From CBDCGS01 sp965216915 (GTDB lineage: Bacteria; Pseudomonadota; Alphaproteobacteria; UBA828), in contig CBDCGS010000011.1 in the NCBI GenBank assembly GCA_965216915.1, positions 1,178,001 to 1,242,000 of the forward strand: a stretch of 64,000 nt of DNA, written 5' to 3'. The translations under genes were made by a program, and so were the position numbers. Below, piece by piece: positions 53,106-62,403 of this stretch. The notes under the pieces were generated by a model. That model saw only the letters and a list, made by a program, of their open reading frames with translations, was not told the DNA's origin and searched no databases. How positions within the stretch are numbered: the stretch's first letter is position 1; each line of letters opens with the position of its first letter.

Positions 53106-54486
53106 TGGCGGCACTCTTCGCGTCGCCGGCGGCTTCTCGCAACCGCTGCGTCGCCCGCCCTAGGGCGGTCCCGACATGCGCCATGAACTCGAGTGCCGGC
53201 GGGTCAGGCTCGACTGCATCGCGCGAGAAGAACTCCAGAACCGCCACGACCTGCTTGCCGTCGAGCACCGGAAACGCGAACCCTGCCTTGAGACCCATAA
53301 GCCGGGCGAGACGCGCACGCGGAAAATTGACGTCGCGCGTGACGTCGACGATCCACGCCGGCTTGCCGCTCAGCAGCACCCGCCCCGGGAGCCCAATCCC
53401 CGGGGTGAAGCGCGCAGTCTGAGAAACGCGCTGAAAGGCACTATAGCGCTCGCTATCGTCGACGTGCCAAAGGCCTGTGCTGACCAGCCCGCTTTGGTCG
53501 TCGGCGAGCGTGTAAGCATGGCCGATCGGCCATTTCGTGTAGCCGCAGACCTCGTGCAGGCAAAACTCGATGGCGTCGGTGAGGCTTTCCGTTTCATTGG
53601 CCGCCGCCGTGATCTTCTCAATGAGCTGGGTTCCCTCCTCGGAGAGAGAGGTGCGATGCTCCTGCGCGAACACATGCGCGTAGAGGCTTGCGACCCATTC
53701 GCGGCCCTCACGAGTCGTCCTGAGGTATGTGAGTGCCGGCTGAATATGGCGGTCGACCAGACCCCAGAAAAAATTCGGGTACCCGTCGGCGAGATCCTTG
53801 GGGTTCGAGTAGCCCATTTTTTCGTTGCTGCCGGTCTCTTCGAATTCGTGGAAGAGCGCCGGTAGCTTCCGGACATAGTCTGGGTCACCGAGCTGCCCGA
53901 TCAAGTCGGCGGCCCGCACGAGCCCCGGATAGCCGGCGGCGTCGGCTGGATCCTCGTCGGGGGGCACCGGGAACTGCGTGGTCTGGATATTCTTGGCGAT
54001 GATCTCGGGATCGATGACGGGATGTCCCTGGAAGCGCGCGCGCGCGAAAATTGCCCCCCGCTCCACATGATAGGGCGTGAGATAGGCGTCGGTTGCCGTC
54101 GGCGGCATTTCGACCGTGTCGCCGTCGGCGTTGATGACCTGGGTCAATCCGCGATCACCGGGACAAATGCCCCGCACGTATCCGATATCGTGGCAGAGGA
54201 GCGAGACGATGAAATTCAGCCACTCGTCCGGCGGAACCGGCGCCTCGCTGACATGCTTGCCGCGAAGGATCTCTTGGCCGCACAACGTGACCATGATCGA
54301 GTGCTCGACATCGTGGTAGAGCGCGTCCGAGTTCGCGATCAGTTCCATCGCCATGGAGCCGACATAGCGGATATGGTTGGGATAGTCGGCGTGGGCGCCG
54401 CCATAGAGGCGCAGGAAATTCTCGCCGAGCTGGTCGACGAACCAGTCGATGATCCTGTGTTTTCCGAGGTAATTCCGTGGTCGCAT
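53098..54486 (-). CDS. HD-domain phosphodiesterase-like protein with C-terminal GAF domain
   Basis: 462 residues. The N-terminal half carries YHDVEHS (His58, His62), LLCHDIGYVRG (His99-Asp100) and LVRAADLIGQLGD, a set resembling class I cyclic-nucleotide phosphodiesterases (H-x3-H, HD, late Asp). Residues about 300-455 form a GAF domain (AIEFCLHEVCGYTKWPIGHAY, GIGLPGRVLLSGKPAWIVDV, AVLEFFSRD), a likely ligand or redox sensor. The predicted reaction, hydrolysis of a phosphodiester or phosphomonoester nucleotide, is inferred from motifs only. It overlaps the inactive paralogue downstream. Confidence 0.8.
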   Translation of the reverse strand: MRPRNYLGKHRIIDWFVDQLGENFLRLYGGAHADYPNHIRYVGSMAMELIANSDALYHDVEHSIMVTLCGQEILRGKHVSEAPVPPDEWLNFIVSLLCHDIGYVRGICPGDRGLTQVINADGDTVEMPPTATDAYLTPYHVERGAIFARARFQGHPVIDPEIIAKNIQTTQFPVPPDEDPADAAGYPGLVRAADLIGQLGDPDYVRKLPALFHEFEETGSNEKMGYSNPKDLADGYPNFFWGLVDRHIQPALTYLRTTREGREWVASLYAHVFAQEHRTSLSEEGTQLIEKITAAANETESLTDAIEFCLHEVCGYTKWPIGHAYTLADDQSGLVSTGLWHVDDSERYSAFQRVSQTARFTPGIGLPGRVLLSGKPAWIVDVTRDVNFPRARLARLMGLKAGFAFPVLDGKQVVAVLEFFSRDAVEPDPPALEFMAHVGTALGRATQRLREAAGDAKSAANV

Positions 54487-54622
54487 ACACGCACCCGCCC
54501 GGAGCGCCAGATTGCCCCATGGTGAGGGCGTCGTCGTTAATACAGTGTATCGAAACGCGCTTCGTCACCAGATTTATGTGCGCGCTCCGCTCTTATTCCA
54601 GGCACGATCGACGGAGGATGGG

Positions 54623-54922
54623 GTGATCGTTGTGATTGGCACCGTGCGGCTCGCCACCGAGAGCGTGGCGGCGGCGAGGCAGGCCGCCATCGAGATGGCA
54701 CGCGAGACGCGAAGGGAGCCCGGGTGCATCGCCTATGACTTCGCTTCAGACCTTGAGGACGAGACGGTCTTCCGTCTCTCAGAGGTTTGGGAGTCAGAGG
54801 CGGCGCTGGCAGCTCACTTCGAAACCGCGCACATGGCGCGATTCCGGAAAACGTTGGGCACGCTTCGGCTCCTTTCGCGCGAGATCACGCGCTACGACGT
54901 CTCGAATGTGCGCTCGCTATGA
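54623..54922 (+). CDS. Antibiotic biosynthesis monooxygenase (ABM) domain protein
   Basis: 99 residues, ferredoxin-like ABM fold with EPGCIAYDFASDLEDETVFRLSEVWES and AHFETAHMARFRKTLG. Such small cofactor-free proteins act on quinols or unknown aromatic substrates. GTG 54623 follows an ideal GGAGG site. It is divergent from the HD-GAF gene and its end overlaps the convergent LLM-class gene by 6 bp. Actual substrate unknown. Confidence 0.82.
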   Translation: MIVVIGTVRLATESVAAARQAAIEMARETRREPGCIAYDFASDLEDETVFRLSEVWESEAALAAHFETAHMARFRKTLGTLRLLSREITRYDVSNVRSL

Positions 54923-55969
54923 GGGCCGCTGCGGGCGAAATCCCGTGAAATCGCAGGGCAAGTTCTGGATCTCTTGGATCAGCTCCGGGCTAAGGCCGCC
55001 GGTCTCGCCGGGCTGCGTGGAGGCATAGAGCGCATCGCAGACGCCTGAGAAGCGAGCGGCGATCGCGGGCACGATCTCGTCGTGCCGCCCGATCGCCGCA
55101 AACAACCGCAGCGTGTCATCGGAAATCTCGGCGGCCATCGCGTCCCATTGGCCGGCTTTGGCCATCTCATGGAGCTTGTGGCCGAGATCCTCCAGACCAT
55201 GTGCCGCGAGGACCGGCCAATAGGCCCGCGTTGATCCGTAGAAGGCTACCCGAGCGCGCACCCACTCGGTGCGCTCGGCCACATGCGCATCGCTAGGGCC
55301 TGTTGCCAGGAATCCGCCGCCGGCGATCTCGAACGCATGCCTTGGAAGGCCGCGGGCGGCCAGCGCCTGCTCGATCCGGGGCAAGACGGCCGTTTCCGCA
55401 TAGTGGCGCGTGCAAAACGGGTGGAGCTTGACCCCGTCGCAGACCGCGCCCGCCACGTTCAGCATGGCCGGCCCGACCGCGCCGATGGTGATCGGCGGCG
55501 GCGGCGCGTCCATGGGTTCCGGCACGAATGCCGGGGTCATGAGCGTGAACCGATAATGCGAGCCCTCGTAAGCGAGCCTCTCCCCGCTCTCCCAAGCATG
55601 CCAAATCGCGCGAAGGGCGCAGACATAGTCCCGCATGCGCGGCGCCGGCGGCGTCCAAGGCACCGAGAAGCGTCGCTCATTGTGGCCGCGGACCTGGCTG
55701 CCGAGCCCGAGGACGAACCGTCCGCCGGAGGCTGCCTGCAAGTCCCACGCGGCGTTGGCGACGACCATGGGGCTTCGCGGAAAGGCGATTGCGACGCCAG
55801 TGGCGAGGGTGATCTTGTGCGACGCAACTGCCGCGACACCAAGGGGCAAGAACGGGTCGTGCCGGTTTTCGAGGGTCATCACGCCATCGAAACCGGCGTT
55901 CTCCGCGGCGCTGACCGCCGCGGGAACGGCCCTCAGGTCGTCTTGGGGGAGGGTGGTGAGAACCCGCAT
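54917..55969 (-). CDS. LLM-class (luciferase-like) flavin/F420-dependent oxidoreductase
   Basis: 350 residues. TIM-barrel luciferase-like protein with ATGVAIAFPRSPMVVANAAWDLQAASGGRFVLGLGSQ and GAVGPAMLNVAGAVCDGVKLHPF, resembling the TIGR03617 subgroup often annotated F420-dependent. I cannot tell whether F420 or FMN is used, and no F420 synthesis genes are visible. Full length; ATG start. Neighbouring genes do not reveal the pathway. Confidence 0.83.
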   Translation of the reverse strand: MRVLTTLPQDDLRAVPAAVSAAENAGFDGVMTLENRHDPFLPLGVAAVASHKITLATGVAIAFPRSPMVVANAAWDLQAASGGRFVLGLGSQVRGHNERRFSVPWTPPAPRMRDYVCALRAIWHAWESGERLAYEGSHYRFTLMTPAFVPEPMDAPPPPITIGAVGPAMLNVAGAVCDGVKLHPFCTRHYAETAVLPRIEQALAARGLPRHAFEIAGGGFLATGPSDAHVAERTEWVRARVAFYGSTRAYWPVLAAHGLEDLGHKLHEMAKAGQWDAMAAEISDDTLRLFAAIGRHDEIVPAIAARFSGVCDALYASTQPGETGGLSPELIQEIQNLPCDFTGFRPQRPS

Positions 55970-56060
55970 GATCCGCCGCCTTTGTCGCTCACGCTCGAGA
56001 CAGGAGGCATGCTTAGCGCGGGCCAGCCGCCGCGGGCAACGTTCGGATCTGAAAGGTGCG

Positions 56061-56330
56061 CTAGCCGACCGCGTGTGCCGGCGGGTCTTTTTCGTCGATC
56101 GAGGCGACCAGCCGGCGTACCCAATCGATCACCCGCTGGGACGCGGCGTCGGCGTCTTGTGCCGACATGCCGGCCGCCCGTCCGTCGGCGGCCATGGCTT
56201 GGCGCTGCTTTTGCAGGAAGAGCTCCCGCTCGGCCAGGTCCCGCTCAGCCGCCGCGCGAATGGCGATCGTCTCGGCCAGCTTGAGCTTCAAGCCGGTCAA
56301 TTGTAGGGCCGTCGCGTCCTCGGTGTTCAT
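56061..56330 (-). CDS. Small hypothetical helical protein
   Basis: 89 residues, not recognised. Mostly alpha-helical with a heptad-like central region (LKLAETIAIRAAAERDLAERELFLQKQR; shown in two parts: LKLAETIAIRAAAERD and LAERELFLQKQR), no Cys, no signal peptide. It lies between the LLM-class gene and the divergent transporter. Codon composition agrees with real coding sequence, but expression is unproven. Confidence 0.55.
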   Translation of the reverse strand: MNTEDATALQLTGLKLKLAETIAIRAAAERDLAERELFLQKQRQAMAADGRAAGMSAQDADAASQRVIDWVRRLVASIDEKDPPAHAVG

Positions 56331-56439
56331 GGCGGTTTCCTCGCGGCGGGTTTCGGGCGCTGCCGCCGCCTATCACCGTTGCCAACTCTGGGCCACGTCG
56401 CTTAACAAAGCATCACCAGGAAGACGGCAAGGAGGCGTG

Positions 56440-57366
56440 ATGCGGGAGCTCGGGAGCCCGCCGGCGGGGGCGGGTCGCTCGGCGGCCGCCAACGCCGCCT
56501 ATGCGCCCGGACACGCGCTGCTCGGCGCGGGCCTCGCCCTCGCGGCGGGGCTTTGCTTCTCAACCGGGGGCCTGTTCGTGCGCGCGGTCACCGTCGACGC
56601 CTGGGAGATCATCTTCATTCGCTGCCTGTTCGCGGCGCTCGCCGTTCTGTTGCTGGTGGTCGTGCGCGAGCGGCGACGCGCCGTCACCGCGCTCCGGCGT
56701 GGCGGATGGCCGGCGCTCGCCGCTGGCCTCACGACCGGCTGGGCGATCATCGCCTACGTGCTCGCGATGCAAGAAACGCTGGTCGCCAACGTGATCGCCA
56801 TCATGACGACCTCGACGGTGATGGTCGCGATCCTCGCACACCCCCTTCTCGGCGAACGCGTGACGCCGCGCACCTGGCTCGCGCTGATCGTGAGCATCTG
56901 CGGCGTTGGACTGATGTTCTGGGATGCCGCCGGGACGGGTGGCCTGCTGGGCAATCTTCTCGCTGTCTCCATCGCGGCCGCGATCGCGGTACAAACGCTC
57001 ATCGCGCGGCGTTACCGCGGCGTTCCCATGGAACCCGCGGTCATCGCGGGCGCTTGTGCGGCGGGCGTGGTTGCGCTCCCCTTCGCGCTTCCTCTGACCG
57101 CGAGCCCCCAGGAGATTGGCTTGCTGGCCGGATTTGGCATCGTGCAGCTCGCCTGTGCGCTCACACTCTATTTCCATGCGGCGCGCTATCTGCCGGCACC
57201 CACACTTATCTTTGTCGTGTTGATCGATGCGATCCTATCGCCGGTTTGGGTGTGGCTTGGATTCAGCGAAGTTCCGACGCATTTCGCCTTCATCGGCGGC
57301 GGCCTGGTTCTTGCGTCCGTGACGCTCAATGCGATGCTCGGCCTCAGGGTAAGCCGGCGGGTGTGA
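56440..57366 (+). CDS. EamA/DMT-superfamily transporter
   Basis: 308 residues with ten hydrophobic helices in two EamA repeats; the first begins LAAGLCFSTGGLFVRAV and the second LLAVSIAAAIAVQTLIARR. Typical of drug/metabolite exporters; substrate unknown. ATG 56440 has AAGGAGGCG immediately upstream. It stands alone, divergent from the small hypothetical gene. Confidence 0.88.
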   Translation: MRELGSPPAGAGRSAAANAAYAPGHALLGAGLALAAGLCFSTGGLFVRAVTVDAWEIIFIRCLFAALAVLLLVVVRERRRAVTALRRGGWPALAAGLTTGWAIIAYVLAMQETLVANVIAIMTTSTVMVAILAHPLLGERVTPRTWLALIVSICGVGLMFWDAAGTGGLLGNLLAVSIAAAIAVQTLIARRYRGVPMEPAVIAGACAAGVVALPFALPLTASPQEIGLLAGFGIVQLACALTLYFHAARYLPAPTLIFVVLIDAILSPVWVWLGFSEVPTHFAFIGGGLVLASVTLNAMLGLRVSRRV

Positions 57367-58017
57367 CGAAGTCGCCGTCGGCGGCCGCTTAATCGGGCAG
57401 TAAGGCGAGCGTGCGACACTCGATAGACCAACCGCCGAGCAAGCGGAGCCAGCGAGCCTCATGGAACAGCCGTCGGACGAACAAGCCACAACGGCCCCAG
57501 ACGGCGCCAAACGAAGCCCAGTCGTTGTGGCCAGTGCCGCGGGTGCCTTCTTGACACCGCGGAGTGTCGTCCATGCGAGCGAGCACCCTCCTCGGCCCAG
57601 CCCGACGCCCCGCCTGCGGCTTGTCGTCAGTTCCTGACCCTCAAGCAACCGCCGCCCGACCATTTTGGCTTTCCGGTCCGGCGTTAATCATCGGTTCAGA
57701 CCTCGCTTCACACAATGCGCCCGTTGTGAACGCGGCTGGACAGTGTCAGTGCTCGAGGCTGCGAGTGACCGGCCTGACCGCCGATCATAGCCTTTCGGCA
57801 CGCTTTGGAAATCTGTACAGTCGTAATGATCGAAGTGGGGCAACCGGAAATCGAAATCGCTCAGTGGCCGGGACCGTGTGACGCAACGGCCGGTACCTCA
57901 GTCACCCAAGCCTGTGGGCTCCGCCGCGAGGTAAGCGCGACCCGTGTCGCCTTGCATTCGCTTTCGGCGCGAACGGGCTCGACCCACTGAAGTGAACAAC
58001 CGTCGTCGAGAGTCGCA
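57367..58017. other. Intergenic stretch between EamA transporter and divK
   Basis: About 650 bp. On the minus strand a 65-codon open frame at 57389-57586 reads HNDWASFGAVWGRCGLFVRR and then LFHEARWLRLLGGWSIECRT, and ends LALLPD; it has a protein-like composition, but I do not recognise it and it may be a decayed gene fragment. The remaining part up to 58017 must include the divK promoter; I see no clear operator, repeat or RNA gene. Confidence 0.4.
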
Positions 58018-58383
58018 ATGACCAAGACCGCGCTGATCGTCGAAGACAATGCGCTGAACCTTAAGCTGATGCGCGATTTGCTCGAGGCATCGGGCATCGA
58101 GACGCTGCAGACTAAGGATGGCACGCACGCGCTCGAGCTTGCGCGTGACCACCGACCGGACATTATCCTGATGGACATTCAGCTGCCCGACGTCTCGGGC
58201 TTGGATGTGACACGCTGGCTCAAAGCCGACGATGATCTCAGCGAGATCCCCGTGATCGCGGTGACGGCTCTGGCGCTGCGTGGTGATGAGGAGCGCGTGT
58301 TGGAGGCCGGCTGCGATGCCTATATCTCGAAGCCGATCTCGGTGGCGAATTTCCTCGACGTCGTGAAGAAATTCCTGAATTAA
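58018..58383 (+). CDS. divK: DivK-like single-domain response regulator
   Basis: 121 residues, receiver domain only. Close to Caulobacter DivK throughout: IVEDNALNLKLMRDLLEASG, phospho-acceptor Asp in ILMDIQLPDVSGLDVTRWLK, switch Thr in AVTALALRGDEERVLEAGCDAY and Lys in ISKPISV. In relatives DivK controls the CtrA phosphorelay and cell-cycle polarity, often next to pleD; here the next genes are a type I secretion pair instead. No output domain. Confidence 0.9.
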   Translation: MTKTALIVEDNALNLKLMRDLLEASGIETLQTKDGTHALELARDHRPDIILMDIQLPDVSGLDVTRWLKADDDLSEIPVIAVTALALRGDEERVLEAGCDAYISKPISVANFLDVVKKFLN

Positions 58384-58455
58384 TCGGCGCCGCGGCGTGC
58401 GCCGCTCCGCGCATCGAGAAACGTAGAGTGCCCGGATGAGCCGCGCGGCGATCGC

Positions 58456-58503
58456 CTTTTTCGCCCGGTGCGGCGGCCACGATTGCGCTGCCGGGCAAAA
58501 AAG
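58456..58503. other. Long inverted repeat between divK and the secretion ATPase gene
   Basis: CTTTTTCGCCCGG and CCGGGCAAAAAAG form a 12-13 bp stem with one bulge around a 22-base loop. There is no terminal U-tract on either strand, so it is not a classical terminator. It would fold in the leader of the mRNA for the downstream transporter gene. Confidence 0.5.
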
Positions 58504-58517
58504 CGCCAAATAACCGC

Positions 58518-60338
58518 ATGCGTCCGATCGATCCACTGTCCCTGGAAGCCGACGACAAACCCAAGCGCGCGTGGCTGAAGTCCGTGCTCCGGCCCGCGCG
58601 GCGAGGGCTTGGCGAAGCGCTCGCGATCTCACTGTTCGTCAATCTTCTGGCGCTCGCCGTCCCGATCTTCATCCTCCAAGTTTATGACCGCGTGGTTTTC
58701 CACGAGGGAATCAGCACGCTCTACGCACTCTTGATCGGTGTGTTGGTCGCGATCTCTTTCGACTTTCTGCTACGCCAAGCGCGCAGCCGTATGCTGCAGA
58801 GGGTTGCCCTCAAGATCGACGTGACTCTTGGGCGCGCGCTTTACGACAAGCTGATATCGCTGCCGCTGCGAACGCTCGAGGCGCGCCCCGCGGGCTATTG
58901 GCACACGCTGTTTCGCGACGCTGAGCTGGTGCGGAACGTTTTTTCGGGCGCTTCGGCGGTTCTCATCACCGATCTGCCGTTCGCGTTGCTTTTCGTGTTC
59001 CTGGTCTACGTCATCGCGCCCCCGCTCGTCTGGGTCCTGCTGATTGCGATCCCGGTCTTCGTGATCGTCGCCGTGCTCTCCGGCGCGCTAATGCATAAGG
59101 CGATCCGGGCGGAGCGGCGCGCCGGGATCGGCCGGGACGCGTTCGTCGCGGAAATGCTGCAGGGGCGCACCACGGTCAAGGCGCTGGCGCTCGAGCGCTC
59201 GATCAGGCCCGATCTCGAGGAACGCCATGCCGAGTCGATAGAGCAGGCGCTTGTCCGCGGAGGCCGCGCCGACACATTCGGCAATCTCGGCATGACGATG
59301 AGCCTCCTCACCACGGTCGCGCTGGTGACGACAGGTGCGCTCGCGATCATCGACCAGAAGCTCACGATTGGCGCCCTGATTGCTTCGACCATGCTGGGCA
59401 ACCGGATCATCGGGCCCTTCAATCAGCTGGTGAACAACTGGCGCAACTACGCGAATTTCCGGCAGGCCGTGAACCGCCTTGACGCCGTGTTCGGCCTCGC
59501 GGAGGACACACCCGAAGGCCGCTTCCGCCTGAAGAGGCCGGAAGGCAGGCTCACGCTCGAGAGCGTTACTTTCGGCTACGAGGCCGGCAACCCGCCGATC
59601 GTTGACAGCCTCTCGATGGACGTGAAGCCGCCCGGCATGCTCGGTGTCGTTGGCCGCAATGGCAGCGGCAAGACCACCCTGCTCAAGCTTATGCAGGGCC
59701 TCTATCGCCCGGGCGCGGGGCGGGTTCTCATCGACGGTGCGGATATCAAGCAGTTTTCCCGCTCGGACCTCGCGTCGTGGGTGGGCTACGTGCCGCAGGA
59801 ATGCTTCCTTTTCAACGGCACCATCCGCGACAACATCGCGATGACCAACCCCGCAGCGGGCGACGACGAAATCGTGCGGGCGGCGACTCTGGCGGGCGTC
59901 CATCAATATGTGATCGACCTGCCCGAGGGCTATGAGACGCAGATCGGCGAGGGTGGAATGCGGCTCTCGGGTGGTCAGCGCCAACGCATCACCATCGCCC
60001 GCGCGCTTCTGGCCAACCCGCCGGTGCTCCTGCTCGATGAGGTCTCGGGCAACCTCGACATGCAGGCCGAGATTGCGCTTCGCGAAACCCTCACCGAGCT
60101 TGCGCGCGATCACAACATCGTTGTCGTGACACACGCGCCGGTATTGCTCCGGGCCTGCACCCATATCATCGCGCTGGATCGCGGTCGTATTGCGCTTGGC
60201 GGGCCCGCGCAGGAGGTGCTTGCCAAGCTTTTCGGAGGCGCGCCGAGGCCTGCTGAAACACAAAGGTCAGCGCCCGCCCTGGCGGCGGCCGGGGGTGGTC
60301 AATCGGCAAGTGTCGCCGCCACCGAGGAAGCGTCTTGA
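58518..60338 (+). CDS. Type I secretion ABC transporter permease/ATPase (canonical motifs)
   Basis: 606 residues. Six-helix membrane domain (about 35-320) with SLFVNLLALAVPIFILQVYDRVVF, then an ABC domain with Walker A GRNGSGKTT (about 380), signature RLSGGQRQRITIARALL (about 482), Walker B VLLLDEVSGNLD and H-loop VVVTHAPV, all intact. PrtD/HlyB-like without a C39 domain. It is followed by an HlyD adaptor through a TTGA overlap. No substrate gene is adjacent, so the cargo may be the RTX protein or something outside the window. Confidence 0.92.
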   Translation: MRPIDPLSLEADDKPKRAWLKSVLRPARRGLGEALAISLFVNLLALAVPIFILQVYDRVVFHEGISTLYALLIGVLVAISFDFLLRQARSRMLQRVALKIDVTLGRALYDKLISLPLRTLEARPAGYWHTLFRDAELVRNVFSGASAVLITDLPFALLFVFLVYVIAPPLVWVLLIAIPVFVIVAVLSGALMHKAIRAERRAGIGRDAFVAEMLQGRTTVKALALERSIRPDLEERHAESIEQALVRGGRADTFGNLGMTMSLLTTVALVTTGALAIIDQKLTIGALIASTMLGNRIIGPFNQLVNNWRNYANFRQAVNRLDAVFGLAEDTPEGRFRLKRPEGRLTLESVTFGYEAGNPPIVDSLSMDVKPPGMLGVVGRNGSGKTTLLKLMQGLYRPGAGRVLIDGADIKQFSRSDLASWVGYVPQECFLFNGTIRDNIAMTNPAAGDDEIVRAATLAGVHQYVIDLPEGYETQIGEGGMRLSGGQRQRITIARALLANPPVLLLDEVSGNLDMQAEIALRETLTELARDHNIVVVTHAPVLLRACTHIIALDRGRIALGGPAQEVLAKLFGGAPRPAETQRSAPALAAAGGGQSASVAATEEAS

Positions 60339-61627
60339 GCAGGCTCGATCAACTCGCCGAACGTGCGCGCCACCGCGGCTGGCGGCGCACAGCGTGGCTT
60401 CTGGCGCTTGCCGTGGGTGGCATCGTCGCCTGGTCCTACCTCGCGGAGCTTGAGGAGGTCGCGGTCGCGAGCGGCGAGGTTGTGCCGCAGGGGCAGGTCA
60501 AGGTGATCCAGCACTTGGAAGGCGGGATCATCAGCGAAATCTTCGTCGCCGAGGGCACTGCCGTCAAAGCGAATCAGCCGCTGCTCCAGCTCGACCGCGG
60601 CCTCGTGGGATCGAGCCGTGAGGAGGTCCAGATCGAGCTCGACGGGCTGACCTTGGTGCGGGCGCGCCTGGACGCCGAGGCGGACGGGACGGACCTCGTG
60701 TTCCCGGCGGCCGAGGCCGAGCGGCGCCCGGATATCGTCTTGGCCGAGCGGCAAACCTATCTCGGGCGGCGCGAAGAGTGGGAAAGAACGGTCGCGGTGC
60801 TCAACGAGCAAACGCGCCAGCGGGAACTCGAGCTCAGACAGACGAGGGCGCAAATGCGCGCGGCCAACAACAAGCTGGCGCTGGCGCGCGAGCGCTTGAC
60901 GATGTCGGCGGATCTTCTCGCTGAGGGCCTGACCCCGCGCCTCGAACACGTCCAGGTCGAACAGGAGGTCCGCGAGCTGGAAGGCGATGTCGAGGAGCTA
61001 CGCGCCGCGGTGCCCCGGGTGAGCGCAACGATCGCGGAGGCCAAGCAGCGGATCGAGGAGGAGCGCTCAAAGCTTCGCCGGCGCGCCCGGGACGAGCTGG
61101 CCGATGTCGAACGGCGGATCGCCGTGACCCGCGAAAGCCTCAGCCGGTTTACCGACCAGGTCGTCCGCACGGAGATCCGAAGCCCGATCGACGGCGTCGT
61201 GCAGACGATGCGCCACCATACGGTGGGCGGCGTCGTGCGGCCGGGCGAGCCTCTCATGGAAATCGTGCCGACCCAAGAGCGGCTCGTCATCGAGGCGCGG
61301 CTCGACCCGACGGATATCGGGTATGTGCGTGTGGGGCATCCGACGCTGGTCAAGATTTCGACCTATGATTTCTCGCGTTACGGCGGGCTCGAGGGCTCCG
61401 TCGTCTCGATCTCGCCCGATTCACACGTGGATCCCACGACCGGGCAATCCTTCTTCAAGGTGATCGCGGAGACCGATCGCACCTATTTGGGCGCCGAGCC
61501 CGGCGATCTTCCGATCATGCCGGGGATGGAGGCAACCGTCGACATTCGCACGGGCTCGAAGAGTGTGATCGATTTTCTCATCAAGCCGGTCGTTCGCGTC
61601 ACGAGCGAGGCGTTCCGGGAGCGCTAA
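60335..61627 (+). CDS. HlyD-family type I secretion membrane fusion protein
   Basis: 430 residues: N-terminal helix (about 20-38), lipoyl half VIQHLEGGIISEIFVAEGTAV, coiled-coil region (about 140-265), second lipoyl half IRSPIDGVVQTMRHHTVGGVV, and a C-terminus ending FLIKPVVRVTSEAFRER, typical of PrtE/HlyD. The TTG start overlaps the ATPase stop. It should work with the canonical ABC protein immediately upstream. An outer-membrane TolC-type partner is missing from the window. Confidence 0.92.
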   Translation: MSRLDQLAERARHRGWRRTAWLLALAVGGIVAWSYLAELEEVAVASGEVVPQGQVKVIQHLEGGIISEIFVAEGTAVKANQPLLQLDRGLVGSSREEVQIELDGLTLVRARLDAEADGTDLVFPAAEAERRPDIVLAERQTYLGRREEWERTVAVLNEQTRQRELELRQTRAQMRAANNKLALARERLTMSADLLAEGLTPRLEHVQVEQEVRELEGDVEELRAAVPRVSATIAEAKQRIEEERSKLRRRARDELADVERRIAVTRESLSRFTDQVVRTEIRSPIDGVVQTMRHHTVGGVVRPGEPLMEIVPTQERLVIEARLDPTDIGYVRVGHPTLVKISTYDFSRYGGLEGSVVSISPDSHVDPTTGQSFFKVIAETDRTYLGAEPGDLPIMPGMEATVDIRTGSKSVIDFLIKPVVRVTSEAFRER

Positions 61628-61655
61628 TCAAAAGAACCGTCAGGGATCCAGCAAG

Positions 61656-62390
61656 ATGACCGATACGGAGCGACAAGCACGGATCGACCTCGCGGCCGCC
61701 TACCGCGCGGCCTGCATGCATGGCCTCAACGAGGGTGTTTGCAACCATTTCACCCTCGTCTTGCCCGATCGACCCGACCATTTCTTGCTGATTCCCTACG
61801 GCACCCACTGGAGCCGGGTGCGCGCAAGCGACCTGCTGGTGGTCGATCTAGAGGGCAATCTCATCGCCGGTGAGGGCATCGTCGAGGACACGGCGCTCTA
61901 TATCCACGCGCGGATCCACAAGGCGCGGCCGGACCTTCGCTGTGTGATGCACACGCATCAACCCTACACGCTGGCGCTCGCCATGATCGAGGACGGCCGC
62001 CTCGAGCCCGCGAGCCAAACCGCGCTCCGTTTCCACGGCCGCGTCGCCGAGGATTGGAACTACAACGGGCTGGCTTTCGGGCCTGACGAGGGGGACCGCC
62101 TGGCTGCGGCGCTGGGCGACAAGAACATCCTGCTCATGGGCCACCACGGCATCTTGATCGGCGGCGCCTCGGTCCACCAATGCTACGACGATCTCTACTA
62201 TTTCGAGCGCTCCGCGATGATCCAGGTGCACGCGATGAGCACCGGCCGCCCGCTCAAGATGATCCCTCCCGAGATCGTGGAGAAGACCGCGCGTGACATG
62301 ACCTTCGACAACATGCATCGCTTCGCGGTGGAGCATTTCGAAGGTCTCAAGGCCGTCCTCGACCACGAGCAGCCCGACTACGCGGACTGA
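61656..62390 (+). CDS. Class II aldolase/adducin family protein
   Basis: 244 residues. Zn-dependent class II aldolase fold with the metal-binding MHTHQPYTLAL, NHFTLVLPDRPDHFLLIPYG near the N-terminus, and the third His in LMGHHGILIGG. Members cleave or decarboxylate sugar phosphates or act on unknown substrates; the specific reaction cannot be told. It is separated by 28 nt from the HlyD gene and could be cotranscribed by chance. Confidence 0.85.
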   Translation: MTDTERQARIDLAAAYRAACMHGLNEGVCNHFTLVLPDRPDHFLLIPYGTHWSRVRASDLLVVDLEGNLIAGEGIVEDTALYIHARIHKARPDLRCVMHTHQPYTLALAMIEDGRLEPASQTALRFHGRVAEDWNYNGLAFGPDEGDRLAAALGDKNILLMGHHGILIGGASVHQCYDDLYYFERSAMIQVHAMSTGRPLKMIPPEIVEKTARDMTFDNMHRFAVEHFEGLKAVLDHEQPDYAD

Positions 62391-62403
62391 CGACGAACGG
62401 TTT

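Noticed and set aside
58456..58503. Intrinsic terminator after divK
   Set aside because: The stem is strong, but the T and A tracts are part of the stem and there is no U-run after it on either strand.
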